A stretch of 64,000 nt of DNA from Apostichopus japonicus (Eukaryota > Echinodermata > Holothuroidea > Aspidochirotida > Stichopodidae), in contig NC_092580.1 of assembly GCF_037975245.1 (NCBI RefSeq), positions 6,238,501-6,302,500 on the forward strand, in the 5' to 3' direction. The stretch's first letter is position 1; each line of letters starts with the position of its first letter. The notes under the pieces were generated by a model, which saw nothing but the letters and a program-made list of their open reading frames with translations, made no database searches and had not been told where the DNA came from. Position numbers and translations under genes: made by a program. Below, in pieces: positions 48,901-62,000 of the stretch.

Positions 48901-51900
48901 TTTGAATAAAAAGTGCATTGCCTGAAGTGATGATGACAAAATGATTGTAAACTTTTGACCTGTAATATAACACCATCACTTACATGATCTCCCCACATCA
49001 GATTGTGAACATCTTCATCCACAAGTATAGGAGAAGTATATATATTAACATGTGCAAGATTTTTCTTTTCCCCCAGTAATTTGGAATTGTTGGTAAAAAG
49101 GCATTAAATTACCCAGGCCACGCTCATTCTAGTTAGTGAGACTTTGAACTCCAACGAAAGTCAGTCAGTGAAAGGGAAAACCGCATGAAGGTCACCAGAA
49201 GTTTATCCATTGCCAGTGGTAAAAGCCCTGTAAAATCCAGAACCAAAGTTAAACTTTATTTTAATGAGATAATTTGTTACACAGGAGGAGGTGGCGATGG
49301 TAAGAAGACTTTTGAACCATTGGAGATATTTGGTGATTTTGGTGACGTCAACAAAATCACTTACAATCTTTCCTCAAAAGTATAGAAGTGAAATTAAGAT
49401 GGATTAAAGCTTGAAGCAGCCATGTTTTAGCTTATTGGTACTTTACAGTATTGCTATAACCTACAAGATATGTGCTTCACATTATGGCAAGGTTTTAACT
49501 TCCTGAAAACCAGGTATTGATAACTGTCACCCTATAATAAATAGGTGTTAATAACTAAACAATAAATGATCACACACATTTTTGTCGCCAGAATAGCTAG
49601 CAACATTCAAACCTAAAACAAAGTAACAGTTTGAGAACCAAATATCTCAAATTTTCTTCTAACAAAGGATTAAACAACTATGAAATGTGAAAAAATGAAA
49701 CACAAAAGGAATTTATAGCCCACAAACTGGCATACATGACCATATCTCCAAAAAGCATTTCAAAAAAACATTTCAGATTGAAAAACTCATCCCATTGGAA
49801 TCACGGTTGCCTAGGAATTTCAGCAACGTATAATTGCATGTAAATTGGTGTCCATGGTTGAGTTATTATGATTTATAACCCAATGCATATCGTTCTTTTG
49901 GAAAGTGTCTTAACTGGTTGAAAGAAAACACAGAAACTTTTAACTCTGACAATTAGAGTTTGTTTTAAACATTTGAAAGAGAAAACCAGTGTGGCATGTA
50001 TAATGCGGTAACAAACTAAATGTAGATAGAAATTTAAAGTAGTAACCCTGATTCCATTATATTTTAAATAAATATGATATTGGCTATTATTGTTCTACAA
50101 GAAGTCATTTTTGTGTCTTTTACTTAACTCAACATGTTCCTTTAACTTGTTAAATTTGAGGCTGTTTATTTTGACAGTGGAATGAAAGTGTTTCATATTT
50201 AAAAGCAATTTTGAACCAGAAGTATGCTATTGATTGAAATATGTCAGAGATCAAGCAGATTGGTACAAAGCACTATAGTTGACATGTATGGCATAGGGGT
50301 CCCTATACCTTTACAGGTAAAATAAGTATAACATCTGTGTTTGTGATATCTTGGTCTATAAATATATATTCTAATGCTGTATATCATTTGTCTACTACAA
50401 TACATTATTCTCAAAATGAATTAACATGTGGGATAGAAAAGTAAGAATAATAAAATTAAATACATATTTCTATCTAAGGTTAATATTTGACAATAAATTA
50501 AAGTGAAGAGTAGAGACTTCAGTGAATGAATTTTGGACTTTCTAAAGCCTTAGTATAGCCTTTATCCAATATATCCAATATAGCTGTCTTTTACTAGAGC
50601 CATTTACTTATGATGAAAATCATATAAGTATAATCTACCACAGTAGAAGTAAATTCATAAATTGAATTCATAATTAGAATGCATGTAACCCACTACATGT
50701 GGTAGCTGTGTGACTAAGCAATGGGGTGTACAGCTAGGGGTTGGGGAGGCTGGAAAAAAGTAAATGTTTTGTTGACTGTGGAAGTGTACTATAAATACTG
50801 CACTACCTGTGTAGGATGAGATATGATGCCCAGTAGCTTTATATTGTGTGTGTTTGGGGGAGTTGGGGATGTTGGATGCATGAGACCAAGACAAACTTGG
50901 GTATTAGTTAAATCTTACCTAACTTTAGGAATTTATTAGCCACATAGCCTGTAAGAACAAGGCATGTGATTTCTATTAATAGAGGAATTCCTCAATTTAA
51001 CTTTTTTCTTCCAAGTTATCTTTTAAGTGGGACTGGTTACTGAATGAAATGTTCCAAAACAATGAAGCCTCTACATGTAGGGTGGCCAACTCTTCATGAG
51101 TAAAGTCCAGGCCACAAAGTCTGCTTTATAAAGTGAAGCTTGAAGAAAAAAGCATAAAATTATTTGGTAAAACTACTGCTAGATGGCTGAAATAGCACTT
51201 CCTGGCTTTTAACATGAGTTTAACTTCCTTAATTTTGCGAACTTTGGTTTGTTTCTTATCAAGTTTGCAAAAACATGTCAACATGATCCAAAAAAAATAA
51301 TAATTCATCATTTTTTACACTTTAATCTTGGTAAGAAACATTTTTGTGACATGTATCTTCAATCTATGACAATTACAGGCATTGAGTAGGCCCAAAATAT
51401 GTGATATTGAGGCATACCAACAGCTCTCTACAAAGTCATCATTATCAGTGTTCATTGAACTTTTAAAATTATCAGTAGACGACTTACAAAAATATGTTCT
51501 TCATTGAACATACATATGTTGGTTACATAATTTGAAGTGTTGTATAATTATAATGTTATATCACAACTGTAGTTTTTGTTCCTATGAATCTTGGAGAAAT
51601 ATAGGTCGCCCTTTAGGGGGAAGTATCGGAAGAGACTAAGATTAATTCTAGGATAAATACACAAACCGATTGTTACAAGGTTTCCTCCCCGTCACTTTCA
51701 TTAAGTTCAGCAACGTTTTGAATTTGACCGTATATCCTAAGATACCATGTGACGGCAATCATAAAATGCGTCGTACGATTTCCTTTTTCCGTTGTCCACA
51801 GGCCAGACTAGTTCCTTTAACTAGTAGCATATGTACGTAAAACCATGCGTATTCCTCTACTTATCTTCCAAAGTGACGTTCAATATCCTTTTTTGCTACG

Positions 51901-54900
51901 TTCATGTTGTCACTTTGCTGGCCCTTTTCACATCCTTAATGATAGGAAGTTGTTGTTTGTAGATCCGTTTCCAGGAAACTCTCCACTAGATGCTAACTCT
52001 TGAAGCAGAGATCATGGAAGTCCCCAATTCACTTGAGAAATGGAAAATAAATTAAAACTTTTGTTCTCGTACAAATTCTTTCCTCTCCTTTAGAATGTTT
52101 CTTCCTTCACTTTGTGTGTGCTATATTATAACATTTCAGAGAGTTCAAAGCAGTTATAAATCCTAATTCTAAACTGGGAGAAGTAAATGTGTAAAAGTAA
52201 GTGGGCCTGAAATTTCAATCCTAGCAGGATCTTGTTCAGAGGCTGGATGACAAATAACAGAAAAAAAGAAAGAAAAAAGAATTATTCTGGGAGAAGTAAC
52301 ATGGAAATATTCTGACTTGATTTTCGAAGGAACCCAGACAGCTGATAAAGATGTGATTTCTGATCATCCTCGGCAGGAACATTAATTGATAAATCTTTTA
52401 ATGGCATAAACCCTCCTCATCATTTTAAAGAACCATTCAGAGGGAATTTTACATAGTATTAATTTCCTTATTGCCTTAACAGCATCTGCCTGTTTATCCA
52501 CAGTCTTAATTTCAACCTTGAGCTTCCTTCTTGTACATCAAAATGTTGTATCATTATGTGGTGGAAACATATTTTAACAGATATGTGATTATCATCCAAG
52601 ATGGTCAACGTATTATTAATGGAGACTTAAAAGATTTCATCACAATTCCAAAATATCCAATTTCATGGCTAAACTTTTGTTTCCACTTTTCATTCATTAG
52701 TTTGTAGAATTGCTTTGACGTTATCTCTAAGTTCATTACATGGTAAAGTGGCAATTAGTTCACACTTGGCATTTATGTTTCAAATCCAAGATAGTTGTAG
52801 ATATAACAGTAATGGCACCAGCCTACTCTGTTCCTGTCATCCCCACCATCTCCATCCTCCTGGCGGTCCACAGTGTGTTATTGTGCTGCTAATATTTGTC
52901 GGCCGTTATTGAAAGATTCTAACCATGCAGGTATATATTCTATATTATCCACAAACATGGTGTTGTAACTGAAGGATATGACACCAAGGTTAGTTGCGGC
53001 TTCCCCCATCCCCCCTTCCCCTTTACCCCCTCCCACCCCAAAAGAAAAAAGTGATAAAAAAAAGGTGGAAGAAGCAGAACAACAAGGAAAAAGCATCATA
53101 GCACTTTTTTAGTTAGTCTTCATTGAGAAGCAAATTATTCCAGGAAGAATCTCCTGCAAGGCCAGCTAAACATTCAATATATTATTGATTAGATGGGTGC
53201 CATTGTGATTAAGTGCATGCATCAATACTCTCATGGATATAAATAGATGTTGTTTGTCACACAGCAGTTTCAAATTTACGAGATGTTTGGAAAGTTTAAC
53301 AACACAAACAATGCTTTAATTGCAAGTTCTGCCCCAAAAATCAGTGTGACCTTTATGAAAATTTGAAATGGATCAATTTTTGTTATGAACGTTCCAGGCA
53401 TCTTGTTGATCTGTAAGATTGTCATGAAATGCTGAGAAGTTTGCGTTGGCGACTCTTTATGATTCAGGTAAAAATGATTTGCTTCTATGTCCAATAAATC
53501 ATTTCCGTAAACAAGACAATTTTGCTAGTGACATTTTGTGGGAAAGTAACTACCATAAGATGGTATTCGCCGTTTATCTTACATCCGTTGCGCGACATTT
53601 ATGAACAGGGTAGTACACAAACAAGGTTATCAGATAGCTTAATGTGCTCTCTAAGCAGGTAGTGTTTACAGGTGATATGGAATGCAATTGTAGCAGTGTT
53701 TCATCTTATTCTATTTGGTCTGCTTTTCATTGTTATAGATGGCAGCAATTTTATGACATGTACCTGAGGACACTTGTATGGCAGTGGGGGAATGTTATGG
53801 GTGAAGATTTCTACAGTGTTTTTAAATTTGTATTGCAAACCTCGATTGTTAGAATATTTTGAGTCATATTTACCTTTACATAGCTACCGTAGCTAGTACA
53901 TCCAGCGGCCAGATTTATTTCCAGCTGAACATGCTATCTTGGAAGATGATAGTATAAGCATTCAATTCATGCATACTGATATAACAACATTTTATGTTAT
54001 ACCTTATTTACAAAAGTGAAGTTGTAGCAAACAAGCATGATGTAATATATACACCCTGACAAGCTTCTATTTTATTCAAGATTTGAACCAACTTTCTTCT
54101 ACATATATGAGATGCATCACAATATGAATACACCACATTCATTGGTAAATCATCAATTTCACAGTTTAAGGTAAAGTTAGAAGTCTACCCATTCAAGGTC
54201 AGAACAGTAGTGAAAATGAAGCAAAGAAAATATTTTTATTATTATATCACACTTACTTGCACAAGCTGTTATAATTTCAACCATTAGCATCTCAAAAATG
54301 ACATGTAGCAATTGAATACAAGTTTATCCAGTGCAGTTTGGAACATATTTCTCTTTCTATAGTCCAAAGTAATGATGATACTTTTAATGAATTTGTTGAA
54401 GCAACTAACGTTAAGGAGATGTATATCAATATTCTGAGACTGACATGTTGAATATATCTGAAACCTCCACCAGAAAAAGATAGGTTACATAAATGAATAA
54501 TTAACTGAGCTATCGTACTCTTAGCTATGACAGATGAAAGGACCAGAACATTTTGAGGGAATGTCACTCTTCTGTTTCTTAAGGTTTTCAAGATAGTCAA
54601 GTGTGTTAAAGAGTATTGCTTAATGACAAAGTTGATGACCTTGTAAGAGCAATGTGTCGACTCAATGTGTTTTACATTCAAATATTTCTCTCTTTGAACC
54701 TCAAGAGACAGTATGCCATATGTTTGGACATTTTTTGTTAAATGAAGCATTTACGTCTTATTGTTTTGATAGTGCACCTATGAGGAATGTAATAGTACTT
54801 GTATTCCAGGCACTTTAATTAACAGATGAGCCTTCTGTGTATAACTATCCTTGAAAACAACATCAATGATACTAAACCAGGAAAGTTGTTTTGATATGGT

Positions 54901-55926
54901 TAACTTTCACCTAGATATCAAAACAAATTTGATATTGCACTATTGGTTGTCCTTTAAAATTTTGAATATTTAGCTGAGTCGTAGCTATAACTTCCTGTAA
55001 ACAAAATTGCTTTGTAGAGGAGCATACCTTATTCATCAATCCAGCTCTCTCTGAAGATGAGAACTATTTTAATGACTGCAGTATGAATGACACTCTTGTT
55101 TACATTCTAGTGTTGATTTTATTCTTTGACATTTCACATCCCGCTTTGTCTGTTGCATCAGAGGTATTTGCTGTCAAGGAAAAGAGTAAATGTTACAAAA
55201 TATTTTCACTTGTGGCTATGGTGATTAGAGGAGAAACAATATTCTTCCCTAACGACAATCTGAGTAAAAAAAATATAGCGATTACTGCTGGGGTAAACTC
55301 AGCCCACTCATTTTATTGTATGTCATCTACATTGTTATCAATTCCTCATTAGTTATTATCATGAAATTGATTTATAGATTGATATTTTTTAATCATTGGT
55401 TAAAATTCTTGTGATTAATTTCATCATGGCAGTGTCATCCATGTCAAACAAACCCATCAGTTGACATACCGGAAGTTTAGAGGAGGCTTTGATAATTTCC
55501 AGTTTTTTCAAGTGGCTTGGTTTATTTTATTGTAATGAAGATACCCTGAACATAGTGTTGCTTTAATTCACCTCAAGGTGGTAGCAGTTCTTTGAGTATC
55601 TGAAGAGAGTGGAATGTTGAATTAAAGTCTCAATGCGTGTTTGCTGATGAATTTCGGAGAACAAAGTAGATTCAATGTTTCTTATTCTAAATGCACTCTG
55701 ACCAGGTGGGTTTACTGGAGAAAAGCTGTCGCAATCAAAAGAAAGAAATTTATTTTCTGTTGCCCTTATGGCGCAAAAGATTTACCGTAGAGTCACTGCG
55801 ACCGCCCGTTTCAGCATGTTCATTACACAAATGTTAACAAAATAGTCTACTCTTGCGGCCCAATCAAGATTTTAACCCAGTCCTATACTTGAGGTTACGT
55901 CTGAAAACACCTGTTTATTCATTGCA
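42991..55926. other. Long stretch without a recognised gene
   Basis: AT-rich sequence. Open frames here (for example 48223-48567, 54292-54750, 55083-55352) are biased to Leu, Ile, Lys and Ser and show no motif. It includes G-runs at 44243-44252 and 44747-44758, an A-rich tract at 45410-45450 and the purine tract at 46324-46567. Single hAT-like end CAGGGCTTGATAT at 46980. Confidence 0.5.
46324..46567 (+). repeat. Polypurine (GGAA/GGGA)n tract
   Basis: About 240 bases that are almost entirely G and A on the + strand, with rare T. The open frames on both strands (Pro/Ser-rich on the minus strand, Gly/Lys/Glu-rich on the plus strand) are translation of this low-complexity DNA, not genes. Confidence 0.95.
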
Positions 55927-56798
55927 ATGGAAGGAAATAACACAATTTTGCAAGCTACATCGGTAAGACCAAGAGAAAGTATGATGGCCAAGAGCAGGGA
56001 CCTAAGACAGGCTAGCCATGAAAGTAAAAGTAAGCCTAGGCCTAACAGTCGTAAACAAAAAACAGTGGTCTGATTAATTGTTTACACTCCATCCTCCTAA
56101 ATCTTGGTGGTACCTGCAAAGAGCTTATACTGAGATAAATCTCTATCAAGTTTATATAGAATTAGGAGGCTGACTTGTTCAACTTTGGCTGTTATTCACT
56201 TCTCCCTAGGAATGCCTCTGAATTTGCCCCATCATCTGCCTGCTTTCTCTAATAATGTTGGAAGTTAACACTACACCCTGGTTACCACTACTACTGTTCA
56301 AAATCAGTTACACGGATCCACCTCCCAGCCTACAAACCAGAACTAACCAAATCGATGTCCAACTTCTTGTTCTCTTTGTGTGGAGGTATTTAGGATATGT
56401 ATAGGAAGAGATACCACTGCCTGAGGTAAGTGTCAAAATATGTCATTATTCAATCATATTTGAATATAAAGTCCTGTTGGGAATATATATTGTGATTTTA
56501 AATTGCATTTCATGTTCCTGTGGCTGAAGTGGATTTCTTACTAATAACAAAATTGCTGGAAATTTTCTGCATATATAGGTCCAAACCACATGATTATAGC
56601 ACTTTGTATAGTGAAGATATGAATTTGTCTAATTTAGTAATATTTTATGAATGCATCTGGCAACAGTAAAGTGAATAATGTCATTATGACCATTGACTGT
56701 TTTCTTCTTCTGATATGTACATCATTTTCCACAGAGACAAGTATTATTTACAGAAATATTTTGATGAAATTCTAAAAAAGGAGAACTTTAACAGCTAA
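55927..56798 (+). CDS. Candidate small three-exon gene (43 codons)
   Basis: Join of 55927-55962, 56394-56425 and 56735-56798. Exon A starts at an ATG with G at -3 and +4 and encodes MEGNNTILQATS, ending at GTAAGA. Exon B lies between TATTTAG and a consensus donor GAG|GTAAGT. Exon C follows a good tract and TTTTCCACAG and runs in frame to TAA (56796-56798). Together they give a small, hydrophilic, helix-prone, basic product ending FDEILKKENFNS. Read without splicing, exon A continues for 48 codons, so that is an alternative. The 200 bases upstream contain more CpG than the surroundings. I recognise no family; short exons of this kind can be chance. Confidence 0.25.
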
Positions 56799-57155
56799 GC
56801 AAATATTCCAATCTGCATCATATTTCAAGGATTATTAATCAAACAGAACATTATATTGAAGCTTTGAAGAACATATCAAATGGTGACATCACTGACTGCC
56901 TTCTGTGATCCATTATATGGGATAGGGAACTGTTTTTTGGCCAACTGTGTAAATAGATTACATTCAATCAATCATACTTTGATTGAAGGACATGATATTG
57001 AGATGGAGTTTTCAACTACCAGTGAGGAATAGTTTTCTCTCACTGGATTATATCCCTTGAGTTATACAATGATGGGCCTAGTTCATAGACAAAGTTACAT
57101 ATACATCCATAGTGATTTACACATAACACTGACATTGTGCATATTACATACGTAC

Positions 57156-58330
57156 TGTAACGCGCCGTCCTCGGTGGTGAGCGCAAGGAAGAGTGGAAAT
57201 GCGGGAACACAGGAATGAGGCTGTCGACAGGAGATATTTAAGTTTACCCGTTTATTTACGATCTATATACATGTCAGGATGGTGCACAGTGGTCGTGCAT
57301 TACAGAGGCAATTAGTAAATACGAAACCAAGTTTAACACATGCTCAGAAGTCGATGAAGTTAAATACAACACAGTACATTACTAATGGCGGGTCTCGACA
57401 CGGAGGGCAGAACGATAGACTTCGGCGCTGAAGATTGGGCTATGGTGAACGGCGGCGCAGTTGGCGGATTGATGAACTGTGGCGCGGTTGGTGGAATGGT
57501 GAACAGCGGCGCAGTTGGCGGAATGGTGAACAGCGGCGCAGTCGGCGGAATGGTGAACAGCGGCGCAGTCGGCGGAATGGTGAACAGCGGCGCAGTCGGC
57601 GGAATTGTGAACAGCGGCGCAGTCGGCGGAATGGTGAACAGCGGCGCAGTTGGCGGATTGGTGAACTGCGGCGCAGTCGGCGGATTGGTGATCGGTGGCG
57701 CAGTTGGCGGATTGGTGAACTGCGGCGCAGTCCATCCGAAGTGTTGAACCTTGTCATCTAGGTTATTTTACTCGTCTTCCGATCCGACTTCCTGGGCTGT
57801 TCCACCACTGTTTTTGCCAATAGATGACTCGTTCGTCTCCTAACTCATGGTCAGAATCGTTCTACACCTCCTATTCTGAGCCGGGAACCGCCCCCCGGTC
57901 CGAGCATGGAATCCACCTCACCAACCCCTGGTCCGAGCCCGCAGTTGCTTTTAAACAGAAACTACTTCCTATACCCACAACGTGTAAACTTACACTTAAC
58001 CCTATTAGAAACATAAACCACGCCCAGTCTACAACCATCAACCAATAAAACACAATTAAATACGACATGCGTAGACCTAACATTTTTGGCCCCCCGGAAC
58101 GTAAACTAGACGTCCTACTCAGTGACCTCCAAAATCGGTCAACAAGAGAGAGTTCCCCCTTAACAGTTGTTCATAAATCAAGCAAGTGACACCCTTATAA
58201 GATTTTATCTAACAAACAATTCCTGTAAAGCGTCTAATAATGTGAAGAATCAACCCAAGTTAAAACATTTGATTGGAAAAAATACTTGTTAACGCTAACG
58301 ACAAACAATGAGCTTTGACGTGTCGTTACA
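57156..58330 (+). mobile_element. Solo LTR (1175 bp) of an LTR retrotransposon
   Basis: Begins TGTAACG and ends CGTTACA, the TG...CA inverted ends of LTRs, with a 4-bp duplication GTAC on each side (57152-57155, 58331-58334). An AATAAA at 58044-58049 suits the + orientation. It is richer in GC and CpG than the flanks. No second LTR, primer site or gag/pol reading frame is present, so recombination between two LTRs has probably removed the body. The family (Gypsy-like by duplication size) is inferred. Confidence 0.7.
57436..57732 (+). repeat. 27-bp GC-rich minisatellite, 11 units
   Basis: Eleven 27-base units; in one + frame each reads GGMVNSGAV or a variant. The central units are nearly identical and the outer ones differ (GGLVNCGAV, GGLVIGGAV, WAMVNGGAV). 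Because 27 is a multiple of three and the unit has few stops, long frames are open on both strands (57385-57747, 57435-57761, 57382-57735, 57440-57757). Lying within a solo LTR, it is more likely non-coding. Confidence 0.93.
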
Positions 58331-58659
58331 GTACATACATGAGCTGTGACTAGACATGTTGTCGAAAGTTCATTATTTCAACTGCACATTTGCAGGACCT
58401 CTTGGTCCTGGTTTTGGCCAGTATACATCCTAGTTTGGGGTCAGGTCAGCGATACTAACTAATTCATTGAATCACATCACACCTCCAATCCTTTATTCAA
58501 CTATATGTGTTCACTTTTTGGTGACAAATAAGTGTTAGTCAGACTGAAGAAGTAAAGAATTTATTATCCAATTTGAGTTTTTTCTCAGTCAATTCTTTTC
58601 TATTTTTCCTATGCTATGGTTTTCTTCAACACTTCAATATATTGCATGTTTTATATAAC

Positions 58660-59018
58660 CAGTGGCGTAGGAAGGTACTTTTGAGTGGGGGGGCTGAAGT
58701 TTGATGGCCGGTCTGGGGGAGGGGTCTAAGGGGAGGGTCCCCCTCCCCTTTGGATTTTTTTGCATTTCCAGGTGGCCTCAGATGCAATTTGGTGCAATAT
58801 AGCACACTTCAACACCCACTCCATTTTGTAAAGAATTTTGCATTTTCACCTGGCCTAAGATGCAATTTGGTGCTTCAAATGAGATTTTTTTCTCATTTGG
58901 AAATGAAAAAGGGGTTTTCTGACTTGCGGAGCGGGGGGCGGAACGATACTTCCGCCCCCCCATATTTTTCACTGGGAGGGCTGGCGCCCCCCCAGCCCCC
59001 CCGGTTCCTACGCCCTTG
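58660..59018 (+). mobile_element. hAT-like MITE, 359 bp
   Basis: Perfect 8-bp duplication TATATAAC (58652-58659, 59019-59026). Ends CAGTGGCGTAGGAA and, inverted, CAAGGGCGTAGGAA (12 of 14). An internal direct repeat contains AGATGCAATTTGGTGC at about 58781-58796 and 58858-58873. Open frames on both strands over this element are incidental. Confidence 0.9.
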
Positions 59019-59026
59019 TATATAAC

Positions 59027-62000
59027 CCTCTGAGAAATATCTCTTCTACCAACTGACATTTCTACCATGTATGACTTAGTTGGAATTTCATCATTGCAAA
59101 TTCCATAAGGTGAGATAATCTCTTAAACTTGTGGAATTAACCTCAATACGACCTTATTAAAGAGTAGAGAAAATGACCACAGGGGAGTCTACCCATGAAT
59201 AAACACAGCTATATAAATCCAGAAGTACTCCTACAACAAGGAAACCACAATTGTTATTAACACTAAGTACTGATAAATGAAGGTAATAACAATTCTTTTA
59301 TGGTCTTTTATATAAAAGACAAATAAACAATATTCCACCATAGTTTTCTTGATCCTTTCTTATCCTGGGACTGTCTGGAATAACCACAAATATGTCCATG
59401 TGACATGCAATAGGTGTTGATACACCAGCAAGAGTGATGTAGGGTTGTACAAGGCACATGCTGATACTACCATCACCACTATTGCAAAATTCCACATAGG
59501 GGAAATAGGTTTTCCCCTTTTTCCTTCCTCTTCCCTTCCTAACACTGTTGTATCCTGCGGGTCAAACAGTTGCGCAACCCAACACATACTAGAATAGCTC
59601 CAATTTACCCACAGATAAGAAGATATGGGTCTTACAATTTGTCCAGTAAATTAATGACCTTTCCATTAAAGGACCCATCTCCTCCCCCCCCCCCCAAGAA
59701 AAAGGGGGAAATTGATATTTTTTAAGTGTAATTCTATTCTTAATTCTGGAATCATGGTATGTAGAAATATGGATCATATATAACAAGAAAATATTCTATA
59801 TTGTTCAAGGAGAAAAAAAAGTATAAATCCATAATGAACATACTACTAAATTCTATGAGCGGGGCATGATGCCAAAAGCTTCTGTATCATTAGAAAATGA
59901 TTATCTATGTCTGTCTGCTCTTGATGTGCCAGTTTGTGCCCCCTCCAAACAAAGGAAGAAAGTAATGCTATGAGGTGAAGGTCAGGGATGTATATAAATG
60001 AACTTTTAAATTTACTCAAGATCTCTTGCTTTCTTTAGGACTCTTTAATACAGTATTTGACCGTTTCACCATGAACTGTACTCAATTCTAGCAGTATGTG
60101 TGAACTATGGAATTTTGGCTGGTGCACTTCCCTTGCAAGGCAATTTCAACATTTTAATTCTAAAATTTAAGGGCCACTATGACCTATGGGAATGACTTAC
60201 AAATGAAATATCATTTATATTGGCATTTATTTGCAGACAACTGGGTGTTGTTGCGTGGTTGCTGGTTGGTGTGACTCAAACAGATATTGACCCCCTTAGA
60301 GTATATTTCTGCTTCTGTATTTTATCAAAAAACCATCATTAAATCATATCCATCGTGAAGTTTATACCAGTGAGTAAACACTTTGTGTAGGTGTGAATTC
60401 CAAACACTGATGGATTGTGGAGGTGGGGGAAGGGGGAGGAGTGGTTACTCTGGGTTAAGCCTGTACCAATTAAATTTAATAAATTTGAGTGAACTGTATC
60501 CTTATGCTATAAACTGAAGGTGATGGTTGGTTTAATGCAAAGGTATGTTAATTGAAGATGCTCCAATGTTCCCTATCACAATCTATAATATTGGGGTCAG
60601 AAGAATAGAATATGAAAAAAAGGCATTTTCAGAATGAATGTAAGATTGAATACATAACATTTTCTTCTGTAATTGAACAGTGAATTTGACTTAATGTAAA
60701 TTAAATGCACTGCAAAATCAAACAACAGTCGATAAGACTATTATGAGTTAAGAATTTATCTAAAAATACAGTACAACAGTTACACTGTCGGCAATATAGT
60801 CCATCTGAAGTTGAGAACTAATCAGTGCTTTAATTTAAGAAAAGATCATGACAAGAGCTAAGATTTAGCAACTTTTCCTAACTTCTTGAATTCCTCTATT
60901 CCCTTCTCCTGACCTTCTACATTGGTTAATATTGCAAAGAAAGTGTGCACCATCTGAACATTTTTGAACCAATTCTTGGTAAAGTATGAAAGGAAACATA
61001 TAGTTGAACTAATCAGGTCAATTATGTTCAAATTAGTACTGTAGGGGTAATGTGGTTAGACATAGAGGTTGTGCAGTGCTTTTCACATGTACTACATGCT
61101 ACAAATTAGGTCGTATCATACACTTTCACTGATTGCTGGTGCCATTCTGTACCCGGCAACAAATAGGCCAGACAGAATTATGTGGGTGTAAATATGCTAT
61201 TTTCTTTCTTTCTATATTTTTCTGGTTTTATATTTCATAATAATCTTTTGTATTGTTGATCATTTTGTCAGCTGAAGATATAGGACTAAAGCATATTTTT
61301 TGATCAAAGGAAGTTGATACTGGAAGGAAAGTGGAACTTGGACTATTGCCAATATGATAATATATCTTTGATTGTGCATAGAAGACATATTTTAGCTGAC
61401 CACATACTAACTGTCACGTACCACTCCCTCAAACGTTTATGTTAACTAGGTCATTAACCAATGTTAGTAGAAGAACGAATGATATTGAGGGGGGGGGAGG
61501 GGTTAAGAGGGGAGGTGGGGAGAAGAGAAGAGAAGAAGGGAAGAAATGCCTGGTAATGTTTCTTGATAATTGCACATTACCAAAATCATTACCACAACTG
61601 ATTTATTAAGGCAGTCTTTTCTCAGGTTCATTCTATGCCAAGGAGTTATAAGTGAAATTGGCCTGTTCCAAAGCTGATGCCCCCCTCGATACTCTTGGTC
61701 CACCCATTCTGTAGCCCTGGTTAAAACGATATTAACAGTGCCCGTGGACGGAATCAATGTCTGTCTAATTCTGACCTGCTTGCTATTAGTACTATTATTG
61801 TGTACACAATAGTTAATTTAGGCTAATTGATATTAAATAACAAAAGGGATATAATGTATATCTGCCTTCATATATTTTAGTCAATCCCCTTCCCAATTTG
61901 TTTTTATCAGCTAGTACAGAGGACAAAGAAAGAGATGGAATATTAAAACATTATAAACCATGAACCATGTTTTCAACAAAGGATATTTCCACTTTCAGTT

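Noticed and set aside
49185-49385. 66-codon plus-strand frame with an acceptor-like CCCCCAG upstream
   Set aside because: Short, no recognised motif, and no donor or partner exon.
54292-54750. 152-codon minus-strand open frame, the longest in the window
   Set aside because: Composition is that of translated AT-rich DNA (Leu, Ile, Ser, Lys), there is no motif, no convincing splice or promoter context, and no family recognised.
57382-57761. Overlapping open frames of 105-120 codons on both strands
   Set aside because: All are produced by the 27-bp minisatellite within the solo LTR; a unit without stops and divisible by three opens several frames at once.
58750-59068. Open frames of 91 and 96 codons on opposite strands
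   Set aside because: Lie over the 58660-59018 MITE and include its GC-rich ends; not genes.
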